Shown here one piece after another: positions 29,864-39,716 of a stretch of DNA of 64,000 nt (its first letter is position 1; each line of letters begins with the position of its first letter). Source of the DNA: Macrosoma leucophasiata (lineage: Eukaryota > Arthropoda > Insecta > Lepidoptera > Hedylidae); contig JAWQUS010000008.1 in the NCBI GenBank assembly GCA_036365455.1, positions 25,909,611-25,973,610 of the forward strand, in the 5' to 3' direction. The notes beneath the pieces were generated by a model. It saw nothing but the letters and a program-made list of their open reading frames with translations, did not search any database and had not been told where the DNA came from. Both the position numbers and the translations under genes were made by a program.

Positions 29864-32691
29864 CTAAGTAAAAAGTTTCACAAATTCCAGGTCCATATGC
29901 AGTGCAGGATGAGAGGCTTCTGCAAATCCCACCGCACGTTCTGTTTCCCTATCTCCTAACACTGACCGGGATGACCCTCTCCTTGCCTCATACAGGGCAG
30001 CTGCCTCTTGTATTCTGAGGTCGAGAGGAAGTAGCCCGGCCAGTACCAAAGCTGAGTTCAGAGAGACCGTGCGGTATGATTTGCAGAGCTTCTGAGCGAA
30101 GCCTCGCTGGACTGAGTTCAAGAGCCTACCAATGCCGATCTTTTTGGATGCCGGTGCCCAGGCGCTAGCGGCATACGTAATGATGGGCTCCACCGCAGCT
30201 GTGTAAATGACACGTATAACATCTGGGTGGAGTCCCCAACTCGCCTTTGCGGCCTTGGAAAGCTGCTTGTAAACGTCCAGTGCCCTCTTGCAGACATTTT
30301 CGACGTGTTCGTGAAACGTTAGTTTTTCGTCGATCGTCAAGCCCAAAACCTTAATTTTGCGTGACATGCCAATGTCGACCCCGCCCATCCGCAGCAGCGG
30401 AGCGTCGTACTTCAATTTCCTCGTGACCACCATTGCGCAGGTCTTATGTGGTGCGAATGTCAATTTGTTTCTGACGCCCCACTGCTGCACGCGCGCGAGT
30501 GCCGCATTGGCCCGTCTTTGCACGTCCAGCCTGGTGTCTCCATCGAAAATTAGCACGACATCGTCGGCGAAGGCTTGACAGTAGATGTCAGAGCTGTCCA
30601 ATTCCTTAAGGAGAGGGTCTAGTAGGAGATTCCAAAGGATTGGGCCACCGATGGATCCCTGGACGCAGCCCTTATTTGTGCTCTTAGTGTGTTCTACCCC
30701 GGAGTATCTCACTGTGACGGTTCTGCAGTCAAGGTAGCTGTCGAGTAGCCTCCTGATATTTACCGGACACTTTTCCTCAGCCAGTCTGACTTTTATGGCC
30801 GGCCACCATGCGTTATCGAAGGCTCCCTCTATATCCAGTGATATCAAAGTAACTAACTTCTTTGCATCTTGTTTTCTTTGAATGTATTTCATCATGGTAT
30901 AGAGGGAGTCTTCGGTACTCTTTTGTGGCATGAAGCCAAACTGGCGAGTACTCATCCTCGGTATCAGGTGCCACTTCAACCTTGCTACTACCATCTTCTC
31001 TAGGACCTTCCCCAAGACCAGGAGTAGGCCAATCGGTCTATAGGCCTTGGGGCTTGTGTAGTCGTCCTTGCCCGGCTTCCTAAGCGCCACGACGATGACC
31101 TTTTTCCAAATTTTTGGAAAATAGCCCATTTCCAGACACTTATTCGCTAGGGCAAGGAATGACTCTGGGTCCTGGAAGATGGCTTGACTGCAGATATCCG
31201 CCGTGAGACCGTCTGCTCCGGGGGCCTTTTTGGGATTAAAACCATTCACCGCGGACTTGAGTTCCTGCAGGGTGAATGGTGGATCATGGTGTTCATCATG
31301 CATCCTATCATTCACCCTTAACGCAGCCTCTCTAGTTCGCTGGTGGTCTGCGTTGTCCCTGAGCACTGCGTCCTCGGGGTAGAAGGTATCTGCTAGAAGG
31401 GCTGCCGACTCGCTTGGATTTAAGGCCACTCCATCTTTGGCCAGAGTTAGCTCCTCCTGCCTTCTGGTAGTTCTCCCTATCACCCTATAAATTCCCTCCC
31501 AGACCCCCTCCCTATCCTGTTTCTCACAAAACTCTTTCCAGCTTTGCGTCTGGGCTCTTTTCGCATTTAATTCATATTTTTCTTTTGCTTGCAGGTACTC
31601 ATCGACGACCTTGGCTCTCCGGACTGGTGCTGCGCAGCGGATGCGGTTCTTTCTGATGGAGACTTCATTCTTCAGAGCTACGAGTTCTTCGGACCACCAC
31701 GGTAAGGTAAGTAAGTTTTTATGTTTCTTTATAGGTATATTTTCCTGACTAGATTTTAGAATAATATTTGTATAATTTTGTACAGAGTTTTCCAAAAGTG
31801 TTTTGTTTTTAATATGTTTCATGTTTTCTAGTTTTAAGTTTTCTTCTGTGGCTAATTGGGCCATTTTCTCACGAAAACGGCTCCAATTAGCCTTTTTTGT
31901 ATGAAATATCCTAGTAGTCCTCTCAATTTTGTGTCCATTACTTTTCCGAATGTTGATATTGAAGGTTATGCAGTTGTGGTCCGAGCTTATTACTCCTTCC
32001 TCTACTTTCCAGTTCTCCACCAGATCCAACATGTCCGAAGAGCAGGCCGTGACGTCAACGAAACTGGAGTACGTCTTATCTCCCCGGATGGTATAAAAAG
32101 TGGGCGTATCTCCTATGTTGAGTATCTGCAAGCTATGCTCTTCAAGAAACCCAGACGCCTCTTCGCCTCTGTAATCTATTTTAGCGCTACCCCACCAAGG
32201 GCTTTTTGCATTCAGGTCACCTCCTATCAGGAGTCGCACAGGTCCCAGAACCTCCAGAATACTTCTGAGCTGCTCCAGGTACGGCTCTATGGGCTGGTCT
32301 GGTTCGAAGTAAAGAGAAACCACCGCGATTTCCCAGGCGCTTGTCTGTATCTTCACCACGACGATATTAGACGTGGTGAGTTGAGGGTACTGTGTGACGT
32401 CCAGTTTGCTGTCGAAGACTGCAATGGCAGCTTTAGTCGGCCCTCCCCTTTGGTCAGCGCTCTGGTATACTCGGGAGCCGCGGTAGTCCTTCATCACCCC
32501 TGTTCCACCCACGTACGGTTCCTGGAGCAGTGCAAAAGCGAGACTCCGGGTTTTTGCCTCTACCATGAGTTCGATGGTGGCGAGTTCTTTCCTTTGGAGG
32601 TTAACCTGAGCTATTGCGTATCCGTTGGTGGGGTGGCGTACTCTGTCATATCCTGGAACCACTTCAGCAGTACGCGATCTTCGCTCTAGCT
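29864..32691 (-). pseudogene. TRAS-like ORF2, C-terminally truncated (EN-RT only)
   Basis: The reading frame runs from about 32689 without an ATG (it first shows GTG at 32662) to a stop at 29864, about 930 codons. Endonuclease marks are QVNLQRKEL, LLQEPYVGG, GGDLNAKSPWWGS and SSDHNCITF. The reverse transcriptase has SYRPIGL-like (AYRPIGLLLV), SLDIEGAFDNAWW, GCVQGSIGGPILWN and the FADDVV catalytic box. It is clearly related to the intact ORF2 at 35982-39716, but stops where that protein enters its RNase H domain (after LEF). About 285 residues, including RNase H and the Cys/His motif, are missing, and the 3' UTR follows at once. EN and RT motifs look intact. Confidence 0.85.
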
Positions 32692-33964
32692 AGAGCCTCC
32701 CATCTTCGCCTCACTGGGCAGTCTATGCTGAAAGCATTGTGCTCTGTTTCGCCCAGTTTGGCTTGCGTACAATTGCAGCAAGATGGGACGGTTCCAGCGA
32801 GCCAGTCCGCGCACTGCGATTTCATGTGGGGCCCCCCACAATGACTACACCTCTGTACAGTCTCTTTGCAGAATTTTCTGCCGTGTCCATATCCCAAGCA
32901 GAGGGAGCACTGTACGAGAGGTGATTGGTCCGCCACTCTTATACGTTGATTGTCGATGTGGACGGTACCCTTGTCTAGCATTCTATTGTATATTGTGGGG
33001 GACACCCGTATGACAACGTGGCTAGCATGCGGGTTCCTCGTCTTCCGTCTATACCGTAATTCCACCTTACCCTTTTCACCGTCGAGGCCGCGAAAAACAT
33101 CTTCATTCTGGTTCCTCAAGGCTGATAGGATGTCATCATCGCTATTGTATGTTAATACGCCTTTAAGGACCAGGAGTGGATCCTTGTTTTTCACTTCCTT
33201 ATCCTTTCAATTACTTCTTCTCCTGTTTCCTTTTCGTCCTTTGACGCGATCACTACTGAATGTAGTGCGGTTCGCGAGGGAATTTCTTTCCTATGCTGAC
33301 CCGCTGCTACACTCGCGTAGGACGTTTTCTCTATACCTTCGTTATGTCCCTCTATCGATTCTTTAATTTCCATCTTCTCATTACTTTCCTTGATCAATCT
33401 TCCATGTTCTTCAATTATTTCTCTTAAATTTACCTCCTCTGTCGTCCTGTCAACGTTCGTCACTGTCTCTACTATCTCTTTCCCAGTTTTATTTTCCTCT
33501 TTCTTACCCAGGGTAATGCCAGCCTCTGCCTCTTTGACCAGTTGGTAGAGACGCTCAATGGCTAGAGTGACCTCGTTTTTTATATCTGTTTTCAGATTGC
33601 GCGAGTTGTTTAAATGCAGCTTTGCTTTATTTAGGCACGCCCTAGCCTCGGCGACTCTACCAACCGACTTAATGGTTTTTGGGGGAATATCTGCGGATTC
33701 CTGAGAAGCTCTCTGAGCTATTAGTCTGCTGTCTGGAAGGGCAGTGTTCTTTTTCACCTTGACCGGCGCAGAGGAGACTGGCTTCGGTGGCGAGATGGAC
33801 GGTAGACGGTAAGTTGTGTTCACCGTCTCCCATTCACCAATGCTCCTCCTAACGTTTGGTTTTGGAGAGGGTCCTGCCCTCTCTGTCGATTGTTTGGGGG
33901 AGCATTGGCGATTTGCCTCCCTTTCAACTGATGTCCTTTTCGCAGGGGTTCTCATTCCTAACAT
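32664..33964 (-). pseudogene. TRAS-like ORF1, broken by an internal deletion
   Basis: The likely start is MLGMRTPAK (ATG at 33964), matching MFGFHTPAK of the intact ORF1 at 39691-41196. The frame reads to IERIRK and stops at 33191. The remainder restarts in another frame at KNKDPLLVLKGV and runs to the stop at 32664. Compared with the intact copy, about 50 codons are missing at the junction, which shifts the frame. The C-terminal part keeps three Cys/His knuckles (CSLCLGYGHGRKFC, CSHCGGPHMKSQC, CCNCTQAKLG...C). These normally bind element RNA and help telomere targeting. Confidence 0.85.
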
Positions 33965-34582
33965 TCTCGGTAAGAGGAAGATGCAACAACAAAAGTAATA
34001 GATGTGGGTCAATAAACTCGTGTCTTATGTCGTGAGGGTCAAAAAACCCGGTTAATGATAATTTGGTCAATAAACTTAGTCAAAATTACAAAAGCTCTTA
34101 CAACTTTTGTACCGCTGACAAAAATTTGAGTCTCTTGAGACGAGTGACGATTATTGTTCTATAAGAACATTTAATCAGAACTCAAATGAAAAAGAAATAA
34201 ATTCTTAATCTTTAAATTTGATTTGGTGAAATCCCCAATATCGATGATATGATTGAAATAGTTATAATACCGAAACAACAATGGGAGGGTCAATTTTGCC
34301 AATTTTTCGCTTGAAAAGGGCGAATTTGGTGTCAAAAAATTTGGAATAATGCAAGCTATTTAATATACTAATAAAACAAGGGGTGCGCGATTGTAAAATT
34401 TTGAGAAAAAATTCAAAAACAGTTTTTTTTTTTTTTTACACTATGAAATCTTAAGTTATTAATAATTTCCAAAATAGGGGGATTCAAAAGTCAAAAATAA
34501 AGGCTATATATTTTATTTATTTATACGTATATACGGTATAAATTTGGTATTTATCAGATAAATACTTTGGGTAGGTTAAGTT

Positions 34583-34609
34583 TTAGGTTAGGTTAGGTTA
34601 GGTTAGGTT
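34583..34609 (+). repeat. Telomeric TTAGG tract 3
   Basis: Five units plus degenerate ones from 34571. It separates a minus-strand TRAS-like element from a plus-strand SART-type fragment. Confidence 0.9.
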
Positions 34610-35394
34610 CCCCCCCGAGGGTTTCCGCCTTGTCGTGGCGGGGGGGCTCAGTACCCGGTGGTTGTCCCCACACCGGCGAAGCCAAGAGGAACCCAGAGAG
34701 GGGGCGGCGTTTGGCGTGGCTCTGCCCGCCACTCGCTGCTGTGGAGAGGAGACGGCTGGGGAGGAGGTGTACGGGTATTTCGTTGGCCCTGCACCCTATC
34801 CCCAGCCGCCTAACGGTGGTCCCGCCGTCAGATGGTGACGTGGTGGGAAGGCGGCTGGGGAAGAGGTGTATGGGTGTGTTGTTGGCCCTGCACCCTATCC
34901 CCAGCCGCCTAGCGGTGGTCCCGCCGCTCGTTATGGACGTGGTGGGGCCGCGGGGGGGCGGTTGAAGGTCAGTTCATTCCTGTCACTCCCGCTCCCCCGG
35001 GGCCGGACAGAGCGCCCCTGGACTCCTCCACCCGGGCGTCTTGGGACGCCTGGCGTTGTGAGTGGTCGGGGCAGGGACCTTTGGGTGTCGGACTAGGGGA
35101 TGTCCGTCGCCCAAATGGAGATAGGTCCCAAGCTGGGTGGCGTGCACGTGTTCCGCACGCCACTAGTGTTGGTTGGAGCCGAAGAGCTCAACCTGCGGAG
35201 GGCTCGGAGACGAGCAGCCGCCGGCGGGGTCGCGGATGTGTGCGTAAGCGTTCCCGTGACCCCGCCACTGATGGCGGAAGAGTCGGAACACCGCGGGGTT
35301 TTAGTGAGTACGAGTCTCACACTACCCGCCGTCGTTTCCCCTAGACGACGGGTGCCCATGAGGGTTTCCCAGCGTAAAAAAAAAAAAAAAAAAA
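34610..35394 (+). mobile_element. SART-orientation telomeric retrotransposon 3' fragment
   Basis: GC-rich sequence on the + strand, ending in a 19-base poly(A) tail (35376-35394) that joins GGTTAG repeats. This orientation is opposite to every other telomeric element here and is the one expected for SART. It begins directly after TTAGG with CCCCCCCGAGGG and GTTTCCGCCTTGTCGTGGCG, the style of R1/SART 3' UTRs. No endonuclease or RT frame remains, so it is 5'-truncated or 3'-UTR only. Confidence 0.7.
34749..34953 (+). repeat. About 102-bp tandem duplication in SART-like 3' UTR
   Basis: GGCTGGGGA-GAGGTGTA, TTGGCCCTGCACCCTATCCC, CAGCCGCCTA and CGGTGGTCCCGCCG occur twice, offset by about 102 bp. 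Confidence 0.85.
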
Positions 35395-35407
35395 GGTTAG
35401 GTTAGGT
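35395..35407 (+). repeat. Telomeric TTAGG tract 4
   Basis: Under three units, lying between the SART-type poly(A) and the poly(T) of the next minus-strand element. Two telomeric retrotransposons of opposite polarity thus meet tail to tail. Confidence 0.88.
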
Positions 35408-35981
35408 TTTTTTTATTTTTTTTTTTATTCCTCTTTTCCCCTGACATGATCAGAGACTTTGTTTTTCTTGTTACTCTTCCATACTAGTTCTCGCGTTTAT
35501 TCCTCTCGTACTTTCATTCTTCATACTAGATCTTTCTTTCATTCTATCTTTCTTTCTTTTTTATGGGTGGGATGCCCATCTAGCTATTAGTTTCTATTAC
35601 AAGTTCTTTTTTTTATTTTTTTTTATTTCGTATTCTTTATTTTGTTGACATGGAAAATAAGTTTAACAATTCTCATTTATATATCTTTCTTTTTACAATA
35701 TAAGCTTATATCTTAATACTTTTTATTAGTACACTTTATCTAAGATTATTGCTTATTTCTATAGTTACATTTTTATGCTAATAATTACATTTTTCAAGGG
35801 TTTTGTGGGTGAAGTTTTCTATTTTACAATATACATTCCTATTTTACGGCTTTCCTTACTTACTAGGTTTAGTCTATTACATTAATCTTATTAAACTATT
35901 GCTTACTTCTATTTCTATTATTACTTCATTTTTATTTTGATCCTTAATATATATAAAACAATTTTTATTATAAAAGAATCC

Positions 35982-38900
35982 TTATATATCTATTTTATTT
36001 CTTTTTATCACTATTTCCATTATTTTTGTGCAATAGTGGACAAAATCGTCACGTGTGTCCTTGTTGCGTAAAAGTAAATTAATGTTGTCATTTATTATTC
36101 TTAAGCCCATTTTTTGTTCCGTGTTAAATCTAAGTAAGGAATGTACGGGATATTTTGTAAGGATGTGGGGGATGGTTTCTGCCTGTTCTGGATCACAGAC
36201 ACATGATGGGCTCTCCTTACGCTTAAATCTATGTAAGTATTGGGAGAGTCCACCATGTCCGGTCATCAACTGCGTGACTATGCCTGTTGGCTGGAGCTGC
36301 CGCACTATCTTGTACGCGCCTCGTACGTCCGGAAAGAAGAGCTTCGTCACGGAGGCAGTGGTTCCCGAGGTATACCTCCGATTCCATTCGTCAAGCGATT
36401 CAGAGCGTATCTGTCGCTTGACGAATGAGACCGGGCATCGGTCATAGTCGGGTTTCCTCCGCGACCGCAGCGCCGCCTCTTTCGCGAGTTCATCCGCTCG
36501 CTCATTTCCCGGCAATCCCGCGTGGGCCTTGACCCAGAAGAAGGATACATCTTTCCCTAGTGCCAATGCCCCCGCGAGATTGCGACGGGCCTCCACAGCG
36601 AGAGGGTGCGGGGAGGTTTGGTTTGCGACCGTCTGTAGCGCTGCTCTGGAGTCGCTATATATACCAAAGCTCCCCGCCCCCATCCGGAGGACTTCACTCG
36701 TGGCTCTGCATATGGCCAGCAATTCCGCCTGGTAAACCGTGCAGTATGACGGCAGGCAAAGTTTGATGGCTCTAGTCTCCGCTTCGCTATTCCACAAGGA
36801 TAGCGGCGCGCCGACTTTGCCCTCTATTTTGCTGCCATCCGTGAAGAATCTCACTGTCTGCTCGTTTCGGCTGTCAACCTGTTCTTGGTTTTCCAGACAT
36901 TCGAATTCGATGGCCATATGCTGCGCCGGGTGCGGATGCTCTGCAAATCCTACCGGCCGTTCCATCTCCCGATCTCCCAGTCCATGGGGGGGTGACCCTC
37001 TCTTGGCCTCATACAACGATGCTGCCTCCTGTATTCGCAGGTCGAGAGGAAGTATCCCGGCCAGGGCTAGTGCCGAGTTCAGGGAGACAGTGCGATACGA
37101 TTTACAGAGCTTCTGAGCGAAGCCTCGTTGCACTGCGTTGAGCTGCTTCTGAATCCCGATTTTCCGCGTTTCTGATGCCCAAACGCTCGCCGCGTAAATG
37201 ATTACCGGTTCAACAGTGCCTACGTAGATCGTGCGGATTATATCCGGGTGTAGACCCCAACTAGCTTTGGCAGCTTTTGAGAGCTGTTTATAAAAATTTA
37301 TTGCCTTGCGACATACACTTGCTACATGTGTGTTAAAAGTTAGTTTGCTGTCGATTGTCAACCCTAGCAGCTTAACAGACTGTGACATTTTAATGTCGAT
37401 ACCCGCCATGTGCAGGCGCGGAGTATCAAATTTAAGCTTTTTGGTTAGCACCATTGCACTTGTTTTGTGTGGTGCAAACCGAAGCTTGTTCTTGACGCCC
37501 CATGCATGCACATGTGCGAGTGCGACATTCGCCTCGAGCTCTATTTCAAGCGCGGTATCTGCTGCAAACACTAGAACGACGTCATCCGCGAACGCTTGGC
37601 AATAATGTCCTTTGCTCTCAAGTTGTTTAAGCAGTGGATCCAGCAAGAGATTCCATAAGATAGGTCCGCCTATGGAGCCTTGGACACATCCCTTTGTTGT
37701 GTCTTTTGTCACCTGTTCACCTGCATACCTTAAGCTCACCTTCCTGCTGACTAGGTAGCTGTCGATTAGTCTCCTTATGTTCACTGGACACTTTTCCTCA
37801 GCCAGCCATACTTTTATAGCGGGCCACCAGGCGCTATCGAAGGCTCCCTCTATATCGAGAGATACCAGTGTGACAATTTTCTTTCCTTTTATCTCCGATT
37901 TTATGTGGTTAACTAATGTATAGAGGGAGTCTTCGGTGCTCCGCTGGGGCATAAAGCCGTACTGGCGAGTACTTGTCCGGGGAACTAGGTGCCATTTCAA
38001 CCTTGCTACAAGCATTTTCTCCAGGATCTTGCCCAGGATAGGTAATAGGCCGATTGGCCTATAGGATTTGGGATCTTGGTAATTGTCTTTGCCAGGTTTC
38101 CTCAGGATGATGACTGTGGCCATTTTCCACAGGTCGGGAAAATGGGATAACTGGAGGGATTTGTTGGTGAAGGCAAGGAAGGTCTCGGGATCCTGGAGAA
38201 CAGCTTGTCTACATATATCAGCAGTAAGGCCATCCGCCCCGGGAGCTTTTTTCGGATTAAAACCTTCCACCGCAGTCTTCAGCTCCAGCATAGTAAATGG
38301 TGGGTCATGATCTTCATGATAACGCCACTCATTTACCCTGCTTGCAGCTTCGCGTGTCTGCTGGTGGTCGGCGTTATCCGTGCTCTCCGAGTCTACCGGA
38401 TAGAATGTCTCAGCGAGTAAGGCAGCTGATTGTGCAGGGTTTAGGGTTGTTCCGTTTTTAGAAAGCGGCATGTCCTCTTCCCTTTTCCTAGTCCGTCCTA
38501 TGACTCGATATATGCCTTCCCACATCCCTTCCTTTTCCTGTTTTTCGCAAAAGTTCTTCCAGCTGCAGGTCTGGGCATTTCTGGCCTTGCACTCATATTC
38601 TGTCTTCATTTTCAGGTACTCATCGACGACCTTCGCTCTTCGGACGGGTGCCGCGCATCGGATTCGACGCTTCCTGGTGGCGACTGCCTTCTTCAGCTCC
38701 GCCAACTCATCGGACCACCATGGGACGGTAAGTATGTTTTTATTTTTAATTAACGGTATGTTTTCCTGACTGCTTTTTACTATGTTATCTGTGTATTTTA
38801 TTATTTTTAATTCCAGTTCTATTTTATTATTTATTCTATTTATTTCTGTTGTGTTTATTTCACTATCATTGTTTAACTGGGCCAGTTTCTCACGAAACTG

Positions 38901-39716
38901 ACCCCAGTTAGCCTTTTTAGTGTTATAAATCCTTGTCGTCCTATTGATGTTTATGCCTTTACTCTTTTGAATATTAATTTTGAAAATTATCCCATTGTGG
39001 TCCGAGCTGGTGAGCCCCTGCTCCACGCGCCAGTCCTCCACCAGGTCGAGCAAGTCCTTCGAGCAGGCCGTCACATCCACAAAGCTGCTGTACGCTTTTC
39101 CGCCCCGTATCGTGTCGAAGGTGGGCGTTTCTCCCACGTTGAGTACCTGAAGGTCGGACTCTTCCAGGATCCCTGATAGTTCGTCTCCCCTGAGGTCGAC
39201 CTTCGTGCTGCCCCACCAGGTACTCTTGGCGTTCGCGTCGCCTCCAAAAATAATCTTGCAGTGGCCTAGCGTCCTCAATACCTTTTTCAGCTGCTCCAAG
39301 TATGGCTCTATTGGGTGGTCTGGCTCAAAGTAGAAGGACACTACTGCGATTTCCCAGGCGCTGGTTCGGATCCTCACCACTACGATATTGTTAGTGGTGA
39401 GTTCTGGGTGCTGTAGGACGTCAAGGTCGGTATCGTATACCACGATAGCCGCCTTTACGCACCCTTCTCCTTGGTCAGCACACTGGTACACTCTAGCCCC
39501 TCGGTAGTCCTTCATCCTTTTAGCCCCGCCCACATACGGCTCCTGGAGCAGTGAGAGTGAAATATTACGTTGACTGGCTTCTATCATGAGCTCGCTGGTT
39601 GCGAGTTGTTTTCTTTGGAGGTTTGCTTGGGCCACTGTGTACGACGTCCTTCTGGTTGGGGTGCCTGCCCTGTCGCCGTGTGTGGGGCCCTTAGCAATAT
39701 GCGATCTTTGCTCTCG
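35982..39716 (-). CDS. TRAS-like ORF2: endonuclease-RT-RNase H
   Basis: It cuts telomeric repeats and primes reverse transcription at the nick. Marks in order: EN with QANLQRKQL, LLQEPYVGG, GGDANAKSTWWGS and SSDHNGIIF (first 230 residues); RT with SYRPIGLLPI, SLDIEGAFDSAWW, GCVQGSIGGPILWN and FADDVVLV; RNase H with FFTDGSK, YQAELLAI, YSDSRAAL and WVKAHAGLPGNERADELAK; then a C-terminal C-x-C...H...C cluster (CVCDPEQAETIPHI...). There is no in-frame stop. The frame opens at 39716 but the first ATG-like start is absent: GTG at 39635 is the first alternative. It therefore overlaps the end of ORF1 by about 25 bases in the +1 frame, without an AUG. Confidence 0.9.
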   Translation of the reverse strand, partial: REQRSHIAKGPTHGDRAGTPTRRTSYTVAQANLQRKQLATSELMIEASQRNISLSLLQEPYVGGAKRMKDYRGARVYQCADQGEGCVKAAIVVYDTDLDVLQHPELTTNNIVVVRIRTSAWEIAVVSFYFEPDHPIEPYLEQLKKVLRTLGHCKIIFGGDANAKSTWWGSTKVDLRGDELSGILEESDLQVLNVGETPTFDTIRGGKAYSSFVDVTACSKDLLDLVEDWRVEQGLTSSDHNGIIFKINIQKSKGININRTTRIYNTKKANWGQFREKLAQLNNDSEINTTEINRINNKIELELKIIKYTDNIVKSSQENIPLIKNKNILTVPWWSDELAELKKAVATRKRRIRCAAPVRRAKVVDEYLKMKTEYECKARNAQTCSWKNFCEKQEKEGMWEGIYRVIGRTRKREEDMPLSKNGTTLNPAQSAALLAETFYPVDSESTDNADHQQTREAASRVNEWRYHEDHDPPFTMLELKTAVEGFNPKKAPGADGLTADICRQAVLQDPETFLAFTNKSLQLSHFPDLWKMATVIILRKPGKDNYQDPKSYRPIGLLPILGKILEKMLVARLKWHLVPRTSTRQYGFMPQRSTEDSLYTLVNHIKSEIKGKKIVTLVSLDIEGAFDSAWWPAIKVWLAEEKCPVNIRRLIDSYLVSRKVSLRYAGEQVTKDTTKGCVQGSIGGPILWNLLLDPLLKQLESKGHYCQAFADDVVLVFAADTALEIELEANVALAHVHAWGVKNKLRFAPHKTSAMVLTKKLKFDTPRLHMAGIDIKMSQSVKLLGLTIDSKLTFNTHVASVCRKAINFYKQLSKAAKASWGLHPDIIRTIYVGTVEPVIIYAASVWASETRKIGIQKQLNAVQRGFAQKLCKSYRTVSLNSALALAGILPLDLRIQEAASLYEAKRGSPPHGLGDREMERPVGFAEHPHPAQHMAIEFECLENQEQVDSRNEQTVRFFTDGSKIEGKVGAPLSLWNSEAETRAIKLCLPSYCTVYQAELLAICRATSEVLRMGAGSFGIYSDSRAALQTVANQTSPHPLAVEARRNLAGALALGKDVSFFWVKAHAGLPGNERADELAKEAALRSRRKPDYDRCPVSFVKRQIRSESLDEWNRRYTSGTTASVTKLFFPDVRGAYKIVRQLQPTGIVTQLMTGHGGLSQYLHRFKRKESPSCVCDPEQAETIPHILTKYPVHSLLRFNTEQKMGLRIINDNINLLLRNKDTRDDFVHYCTKIMEIVIKRNKIDI

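Larger units (their letters stand above)
29500..34582 (-). mobile_element. TRAS-like R1-clade retrotransposon, defective
   Basis: About 5.1 kb on the minus strand. Its 5' end abuts TTAGG at 34583 and its 3' UTR (29863-29500) matches the short elements at 24.9 and 43.7 kb. ORF1 is split by an internal deletion and ORF2 lacks the RNase H end. The poly(A) end has been lost or displaced by the 171-bp repeat block. It is probably unable to move by itself. Confidence 0.75.

Noticed and set aside
29864..32662. GTG at 32662, and likewise 39635 and 14597, read as an initiating Met
   Set aside because: These are only the first alternative start codons in open frames. ORF2 overlaps ORF1 and Pol is reached by frameshifting, so none is a real start on present evidence.
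31856..32689. 277-codon plus-strand frame opposite ORF2
   Set aside because: It is the antisense shadow of the TRAS-like endonuclease region.
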